This document shows, piece after piece, positions 55,715 to 64,000 of a DNA stretch of 64,000 nucleotides; position 1 is the stretch's first letter; every line of letters begins with the position of its first letter. This DNA comes from Rhizophlyctis rosea. Taxonomy: Eukaryota; Chytridiomycota; Chytridiomycetes; Rhizophlyctidales; Rhizophlyctidaceae. The position numbers and the translations under genes are program-made. Below the pieces are notes generated by a model that made no database searches, was not told where the DNA came from, and saw only the letters and a list, made by a program, of their open reading frames with translations. The DNA lies in contig JADGJC010000102.1 in the NCBI GenBank assembly GCA_027596075.1, forward strand, positions 56,818-120,817, in the 5' to 3' direction.

Positions 55715-56208
55715 TAAGTGTATATGACCCTGTAGAAATTGTACCATATTAAATAGTTTGAGAATAATGATGATAATAGTCTGCAGCCAAAATTTCGTGA
55801 GGAGGGACCCGTGTCCGATGTGGCTTTGTGATTCATCGGACAATCAGTAAACAATGAATCAGGATTCCCAAAATAGGCCAAAGTGAGACATCCAAGCCCT
55901 AAATTTTTGTCGAAGCCATTTATCGCAAATTGTCTCACCGCATCAAACAATCAAAAAGGAGCTGCGGCGGCCCAGCTTGGCTCGTTTTTCTTTCCGACAA
56001 CTGTCGGCCACGAACCTACCCATCGTGTTTGTATATCGGAAAATAAGACTATATATACCATACTATCCACTATTGAATTGAAGCACGGGCAGTCGTCTAC
56101 AGTGAGTGGGTCCCTGCTTGCTGGGCTGTTGCTACTTTCAAAGCAACGGTTGGGGTTGGAGTGAGAACAAGCACTGATGGTGTGTTGGGAATTGTGACTT
56201 TCACAGCT
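55715..56208. other. Upstream region of CTP synthase
   Basis: A TATATATA-like box lies near 56050, about 160 bp before the start codon. No gene recognised. Confidence 0.4.
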
Positions 56209-58340
<2,132 letters not shown>

Positions 58341-58589
58341 GTACAGCCCTGGCACCCACCTTTCCCTTCTTCTAACTGTGAAAAATACGCTTTTTGTAAT
58401 CTTGGTATATAGCAACCTGTATTTAATGATAATGTCTGGCATGAGTAACTTTAAACCATTTTTTGCTATTGTGTTTCGTCTTTTCGTCGGTCGGGTTCAT
58501 TACTTGCACTGGCCGAGTACCATGCGATCGTCAAACTCATCACCACCTTAGACAACAGGTTTACCACTTTAGACAAGAGGTGATAGGAC

Positions 58590-59669
58590 TTATGCAGGGA
58601 TCTTATCTGTTATTGATTCCCAATCTAAAATCTCAAAGGGAGCAGGCGTGATGTCTTTTCCTTCTACACCCCTGAGAACGGAACTCAAGCACACCGCCGC
58701 CGGATGGTCTTTATCTAAGAATGATACTTCAAACTTCCACTGCCGTTGCGTGATGCCGTCCAGCGCGACCGTGACGTCGCTTTGGAGGATCTTCTGTGTG
58801 TGATGATATTAGAAGTGAATGACTGTAAAGCAGAATCTGCATACACATCCTTCAAATGTGACCAAGTATTCCTACTACTCACATCATCCTTCCCCCACCC
58901 ATCCATCTCCTTCCATGTAAACTCCACCCTCCACAATTCCACGCCCAGACCTAATCCCAAAGCCTTCACATAGCTCTCTTTCAAACACCAGTAAGTATAG
59001 AATCTGGTCAATGTCCTACGTTCGTCCGCTATGTCCTGGCGGATATGCGCCCATTCATTCTTGGTGAACTCTCTGTCGAAACAGTTTAGGAATGACTGGA
59101 GAGGTGGTTCGGACGGAGATAGGGGTGGTGGGAGAGATATATGCGTTACATCGACGCCGAGGTTCGGCGTGTACCCTGCGGCTATAATGACGTAGTTTTC
59201 GTGGTGGGAGATGTTGAAGTTGAAGGTTTGCGATGAGGGTGCGGACTATGTATTGGGGAAGAGGTTGGAAAATGGAATGATTCTAAAAGGCTACGCGGTA
59301 TTGGGAAGAAGAATCGACTTACAAGGTATGGCTTGCCGTGTTCGGTTCTCTCGACTACGACGTCTTCCCAATTTGCGCTGGGAAAATAGTTCAACACTAG
59401 CCGTCGAATGAGGATTTGTCCTATTAACGCGCGGATAGCGTCTACAGGGCGAAGATAGCGGGAGATGCGTGTGCGTTCGTCGGGTGGGAGGAGGGAGGTG
59501 AGATGATTAAAGGCCTACGGCGGGAAAAGTCCATGTCAAGAAGGAGGGAAGGGTTGAAAGGAGACCGACAACATACGGGTGAATTGCGAGCGTATGGAAA
59601 GTCGGACACTCTTATAGCCCAACGTGTAAGGCCAGGTTGTTCTGGTGTTAGATGTGGCTCAGATGACAT
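58590..59669 (-). CDS. 4'-phosphopantetheinyl transferase (Lys5/AASDHPPT-like)
   Basis: Transfers phosphopantetheine from CoA to carrier proteins. Exons 59669-59577, 59514-59323, 59245-58883 and 58793-58590 join in phase to 283 residues. N-terminal RWAIRVSDFPYARNSP; then RYLRPVDAIRALIGQILIRR; FNFNISHHENYVIIAAG (His-containing substrate motif); LGVDVTHI (Mg-binding GxD); WCLKESYVKALGLGLG (W-x-x-KE signature). A C-terminal extension ends ESITDKIPA. The layout matches the Lys5 type, which activates alpha-aminoadipate reductase and other carriers. It is convergent with CTP synthase. No lesion. Confidence 0.9.
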
Positions 59670-59959
59670 AGTCAGTGGTGTGTTGTGTCGGGTACAGGCC
59701 AATAAAAGTGTGGCAGGAATGCGGGGAAAGATGAATTCTTCACCCATGAGTGAACTGTTGGTGCTGTGAAGTGGAGCCAAATTGCTTGCCTCTTCATTCT
59801 GACTATTTTGGGGTTTATTAGGCGCTCCTTGAAGCACCAACTTTGCTTCAAACACCACCCAGCCAGCCATTGCTTGCTTTTCCCATCCGTATCATGAAAA
59901 AAAATCCCGTTTGCCTTTTTCGACCCATCAACACGTACTTCATCCTGTTTTAGGGCAAG

Positions 59960-61232
59960 ATGGAACCGCTCTCAACCTCTCAACCTATGGTTGCAACAAA
60001 CACGCCAATGGTCACCCTGCCGTTTCACATCTTGCTCCAGATCTTTGAGTATCTGCAGCCTCCTGACCTACAAATTCAACGGGTTCCTGAGGAAGTTCTT
60101 CGACGGGAGCGACGCTCCTCTCCGACCTCGACCCCTGGCTGTGGAGTGGCCCTCCGTCGACCGTTCGAAGTGCACCTTGCCCAGGTGCAAAATCTGGCGA
60201 GCCGTTACCATGAAACTTCGACATGGCGACACCCTCAACCCATTGGCATATCTTACATCGGACAGTCCATTAGGTAGTTTTGTAGATCACTGCCAGAAAA
60301 TTGAACGCGGCTACAAACTCTTCCTCGCGGACCCATATCGCGTGTCGTCCGTCCGCGTACTCTATCTATACGACGATAGATTAAACGTAGTTCGCTCAGA
60401 AACATCTCTCGCAATATTCTCCATCATCAACATATGCAACCTGCAGCGACTGTTCATAGACATCACTGATCGCCCAAACATCCTACCCACGCTGGTCAAA
60501 CTCCTACGTAGCAATCAGCAGAACGTTCGACTTCATACCGTCTATTTTGGCGTTCACGCTCAGAGCTTTCCGAATAAACTCGAGGAAACCCAAAATTTCC
60601 TATCGACTCTTGACCATGCCCCTCTAACTACATTGCATCTCGACGTCTACAATCCCCGCTCAGAATCAAATCCTCATCCGATTTCTCTGGGTGCCACCTC
60701 CCGGCTGAAGCACCTCCACCTCACTCAACACGTCACGATTGCAGACCACAGCACTGCAGCACCCAATCTGGAATCCATACGTTTCAACGCTCTTTGTAAG
60801 AATCCTATCAGCATCATCAAGCACCCGCTCATCCCGCACCTCAGACAACCCACTTTGAAGTCCTTTTCGTGGACCGGCATTAGCGCTCTTGACGCTCTTC
60901 AGGCCATCCCTTCTCCAATCCTCAAAAACCTGGCATACCTCGATATCGTCAGCGACGGACACATAACGGTCTCCACGGAAGTTGCCTTCGCCGCATTCAT
61001 GAGACCGTTCACACGGATGCAAAACCTTGTCACGCTCAAGCTGGACGAAGTCCTTTTGAATCGTCATCCGTTTGGAGAGCTCCATTCCTTTGATTATGTG
61101 ATGAATGTGGAGAGGCTGCCGCGTTTCATAGATAAGTTGGCTTGTAAGCATAGCTTGAAGACGTTGACTCTGGCGATCAAGGACTGGAATTTGGAGAAGG
61201 TTACGAGCGTTTTGGCAGCTCTGGGGCATTGA
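59960..61232 (+). pseudogene. F-box/leucine-rich protein with one-base frame break (second copy type)
   Basis: ATG 59960 starts MEPLSTSQP; the F-box is VTLPFHILLQIFEYLQPPDL. The frame then breaks at about 60068. The next frame carries YKFNGFLRKFFDGSDAPLR and continues through a Leu-rich region (SSVRVLYLYDDRLN, LQRLFIDITD, LKHLHLTQH, LKSFSWTGISALDALQ) to ALGH at 61232. Skipping one base near 60068 restores a continuous protein. It resembles the gene at 51159 in layout, not clearly in sequence. Presumed SCF receptor if functional. Confidence 0.65.
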
Positions 61233-61886
61233 AGGAGTTTACGTCGCTGGTGAAGAAGGGGCGCGTGTCGGGTGACCAGCATCTCAGGATGAAGGAGTGT
61301 TCTAAAGTTCGCGGAATCCAGTTCAATGTTATCGCAGGCGAGGGGTAGTCGGGATTAGGGAATCTGATCAAGATAGCTCTGGGAGGGAGACCTGGTCTTG
61401 CCAGTCTTTGCAAGAAAGGAGGGGTCAAAGTATATAGTAATGATATAATTCCATCAGCTTGCCATATGATCCATTGCATTCTTTGATATTGGATTTGATA
61501 TGTGCAGTACTCCGTTGAGCACTACAATATGAATCTTCTGGTGTCAGCACTCTTCCATGACTGTCCGAAGTAGACGCTGGGATCTTCCTACCAATGTGAA
61601 GGACGAAGCATTATTTTACAAAGGGTTTCGTTGAGTGCGGGCAAGGTGTGCGAGAACCCGCCAGACGCGAGGGTCCATATGATGATGTCATTGCAGGGCA
61701 ACCAGCCACTTGGAAACGCGTTCCCTCTGTGCTTTCCCATGCCACGACCGGTCAACCGTGGTGCTATGAGACCAACGTTCAACACTCATAAAAGCACGCG
61801 CTTGTCGAGCTTCCCCATTCATTCTTGAAAATCGTGTCGAGACTTCGTTCTTCTCCTTGCCATATCTATCCCAACCGGTCCCATTA
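61233..61886. other. Intergenic, no gene seen
   Basis: 3' flank of the F-box/LRR gene and promoter of the PEBP-family gene. Nothing recognised. Confidence 0.4.
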
Positions 61887-62904
61887 ATGATCATGGCTGC
61901 CATGCTTCAAAAAATCTTCCAGATATATCTGTTTACAATATTCCTTGTTTTCGGATATGCCGGCTCCCAGCAGGTATTGAACGCTCGTTCTCCACCCAAC
62001 GTGCTATGATCATAACGCTTTCTACAATGGCTCATCCTCAACCGAAATGTTTTACTCCCATATTTGCAGACAGTTCTAAAAGGCGCAGGTAGCACACGTC
62101 AGAAGTTGATCGATGGTCGTATTATTCCAGATGGTATAGTACGGAACTTCCAATTCATTCGGGGCTTTCTTTGTATGGAACAACTCAACGCTGACGAATC
62201 TGTTGTGGGGCATTTTCCTCCCATAGTCATTCCCAACTTCAAACCAGTGACCAAAGTCAGAGCTACCTTTGGCGGAAGGGCCAAAGTGGAGTATGGTAAT
62301 GATCTACCTTCTGACGGTAATAACGTTGTGGCCCGTTTTACAGAACAAATGTATATCAGTTTGACGCCCATCACACATCGGTTCCGCAAACCATACAGAC
62401 GTCCAGCGAGCCCCCGAAATCAAATGGAATGCACGGAAGAACGTGCATTACACCGTGGCCATGCTGGATCCGGATGCCCCATCTAGAGAAGAACCAAAAA
62501 ACCGACTCTTCAGGCACTGGCTTGTTTGTGACATTCCTGGTAAGTCTCAAGTTCACCTCAGTGCATAATCTCAGCAGAGTCAGTTGACAACATCCATGTT
62601 AAGGTAATGCGGTGACAAAAGGCAAGGAGTGCACATCGTACAAACCTCCGGCCCCACCAAAGGTGAAAGAAAACGGGTGTTGCTATCATGCGACGACAGG
62701 ATGTCAATACCAATGCATCCATTCCTGCAGGATTCTGGTCCACACCGCTATGCTCTTGTTGTTTTTGAACAACGAACCAAAGCGTTGAATCTTGCATATG
62801 ATTCGCCGGGGGATGAGAACAGGGCAAAATGGAACTTGACAGAGTGGGCGACCAGGAATGGGTTAGCACCGATTGGTGCAAATTGGTTTGTTGTTGTGGG
62901 ATAG
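61887..62904 (+). CDS. PEBP-family protein with signal peptide
   Basis: Phosphatidylethanolamine-binding-protein fold (RKIP/TFL1-like family; some fungal members inhibit carboxypeptidase Y). Exons 61887-61973, 62070-62316, 62399-62539, 62604-62662 and 62731-62904 give 235 residues. The first exon is a signal peptide or anchor (FQIYLFTIFLVFGYA). Family motifs: VAMLDPDAPSREEPKNRL, HWLVCDIPGN, PPAPPKDSGPHRYALVVFEQ (the last formed across an intron) and a C-terminal WATRNGLAPIGANWF. The internal region KVRATFGGRAKVEYGNDL fits the expected beta strand before DVQRAPEIKW. Because of the leader it is probably secreted or vacuolar; most eukaryotic PEBPs are cytosolic. No lesion. Confidence 0.87.
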
Positions 62905-63392
62905 ATACTTTGCAAACATCTTTGCTTGTATTTACTTTTTCGCCAAATGAGTATGCCGGTGTAGTTAGTTCAACTTAGTTGCGTAAACAAATGTTCAAAA
63001 CTGGACAATCCGTCTTTTCACCAGGTGCCTAATGTCTTTTGTCTACTCTTTCGATCTTCTTTTTGCTAGCATTGGGTATTGTTCGTTTGCAAATTGATGA
63101 CGGTATCTCCACGGCCGCAGTATTTGCTTATCTGCTTCTTCCCGAGCTTTCCGGCTGCGTTCAAGAGCGGCTTTTCTGGTCCACCCAACCCAACTGCGGT
63201 CATGTTTGCTGATGTCAGCTCACTCTCGGGGTTCAGATCCCAGATCAAGGGTCCTTGCGCATGTGGCTGCTAGACGTATATCTACGTAAACAAAATCCAG
63301 CATTCGGAGGCCAATAGCCCAAAAGTTTGTTTTTCCTTCTCTGTTTCTTTCTGCGCTCCTCATATTAAGATAAATCCCCATGTACCAAGACC
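62905..63392. other. Intergenic, no gene seen
   Basis: Between the PEBP gene and the edge gene. AT-rich and pyrimidine-rich; nothing recognised. Confidence 0.4.
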
Positions 63393-64000
63393 ATGCGACA
63401 AACCAGTAACACAACAAGCACTCCGTCCTCACCCAACCGGTCCACTCGCCAAAAACACAATCCATCTCCTACACCCGTCATAGTAGCCAACTCTTCACAC
63501 CATCTGACAGCTGAAGCAACGCCAGGGGACTCCCTTTCGGAGCTATCCACATTGACAACAGAACTCAAACATTCATCGGATCTTGCGTCAGACATTATTG
63601 CGGATGGAAGTGTTGATGGCGTGGGGGCCAATGCCGGACAGTTGAGGACATTGCTGGAGCATGCAAAGGAGGTTGTGGTGCGCTTGAGGGAAGTTGTGGC
63701 GAGTGAGTCGGACTTCGGTAAGATGGGAGCTGGTTCAGATGGGTTGTCCAAATGACATGAAGATGCTAAAATGGACGGTGTATCCTGGTGCATTATCACG
63801 TCGTTCCTTGTAGGAGAGTTGCGGGACCATGATGGCGATTTGCCAACTTATGAGAGGCTAGTGGATCGGTTATCGAGTGCATTCCGACATCAAAGGGCAG
63901 TCAATCAGGTATGTCGTCCAACTGCCCCGCAGTGTACAATGTTCAAACTCACAAAACTCCACGCCAGATGAGCGCCAAACTCATATCTCTGAGTTACGTG
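63393..64000 (+). CDS. Hypothetical helical protein, 3' end beyond the window
   Basis: ATG 63393 starts MRQTSNTTSTPSSPNRSTRQ, a Ser/Thr/Pro-rich disordered N-terminus. A helical segment (LRTLLEHAKEVVVRLREVV) follows. An intron from 63719 (GTAAGA after SESDFG's first base) to a TAG near 63814 restores GELRDHDGDLPTYERL, then a second intron (GTATGTCG after AVNQ, about 63909, to the CCAG near 63967). The exon after it reads MSAKLISLSYV and runs off the window. Not recognised. Confidence 0.5.

Overview
The window looks like nuclear DNA of an early-diverging, probably chytrid-type zoosporic fungus. It is gene-dense. Most genes are split by short GT-AG introns (about 50-100 bp). Gene content fits a basal fungus: RAD51C, an RNF216-type RBR ubiquitin ligase, a methionine-synthase-reductase-like diflavin enzyme (absent from Dikarya as far as I know), a DUF6604 protein, a GH5 glycosylceramidase/sterylglucosidase-type enzyme, and many F-box, MYND and BTB proteins. 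The lineage call is an inference from gene content and intron style, not from a marker gene.

Layout. 0-1.4 kb: 3' part of RAD51C. 2-6.9 kb: an unrecognised Ala/Pro-rich gene on the minus strand, then two tandem related genes built of 11-residue (33-bp) repeats, with a P/LPPY motif and a hydrophobic C-terminus; both have broken reading frames. 7.4-12.5 kb: an RBR E3 ligase with a hydrophobic insertion, then a MYND-finger protein, both minus. 13.5-14.3 kb: a small unknown gene. 14.8-19.3 kb: a 1454-residue protein with about six membrane segments, a STAND-type ATPase module and a TPR-like tail. 19.5-23.2 kb: RNA polymerase I/III subunit AC19, NEDD8, and a C2H2 transcription factor. 25.2-34.2 kb: carnitine/acylcarnitine carrier, F-box-like protein, MTRR-like reductase, SMYD5-like SET protein, and mitochondrial PDH-phosphatase-type PP2C. 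34.2-38 kb: a gene-poor repeat island with a tRNA-like cloverleaf, a 161-bp tandem duplication, a roughly 144-bp four-copy array and flanking diverged direct repeats. 38-48.2 kb: MATH-BTB protein, DUF6604 protein with a frame break, SET/MYND protein, GH5 enzyme. 48.5-55.7 kb: coiled-coil protein, F-box/LRR gene with a frame break, F-box/WD40 protein, glycerophosphodiester phosphodiesterase. 56.2-64 kb: CTP synthase, phosphopantetheinyl transferase, another F-box/LRR gene with a frame break, a secreted PEBP-family protein, and the start of an unknown gene running off the window.

The genes do not form one pathway. Two themes recur: ubiquitin/NEDD8 signalling (RBR ligase, NEDD8, BTB and F-box adaptors) and mitochondrial or lipid metabolism (carnitine carrier, PP2C, GDPD, CTP synthase, GH5). 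The conserved housekeeping genes I could splice completely are intact, whereas several fast-evolving family genes each carry a single-base frame break or a stop. The least explained items are the tandem hendecad-repeat genes, the membrane STAND ATPase, the hydrophobic insertion in the RBR ligase, and the 35-37.6 kb repeat island.
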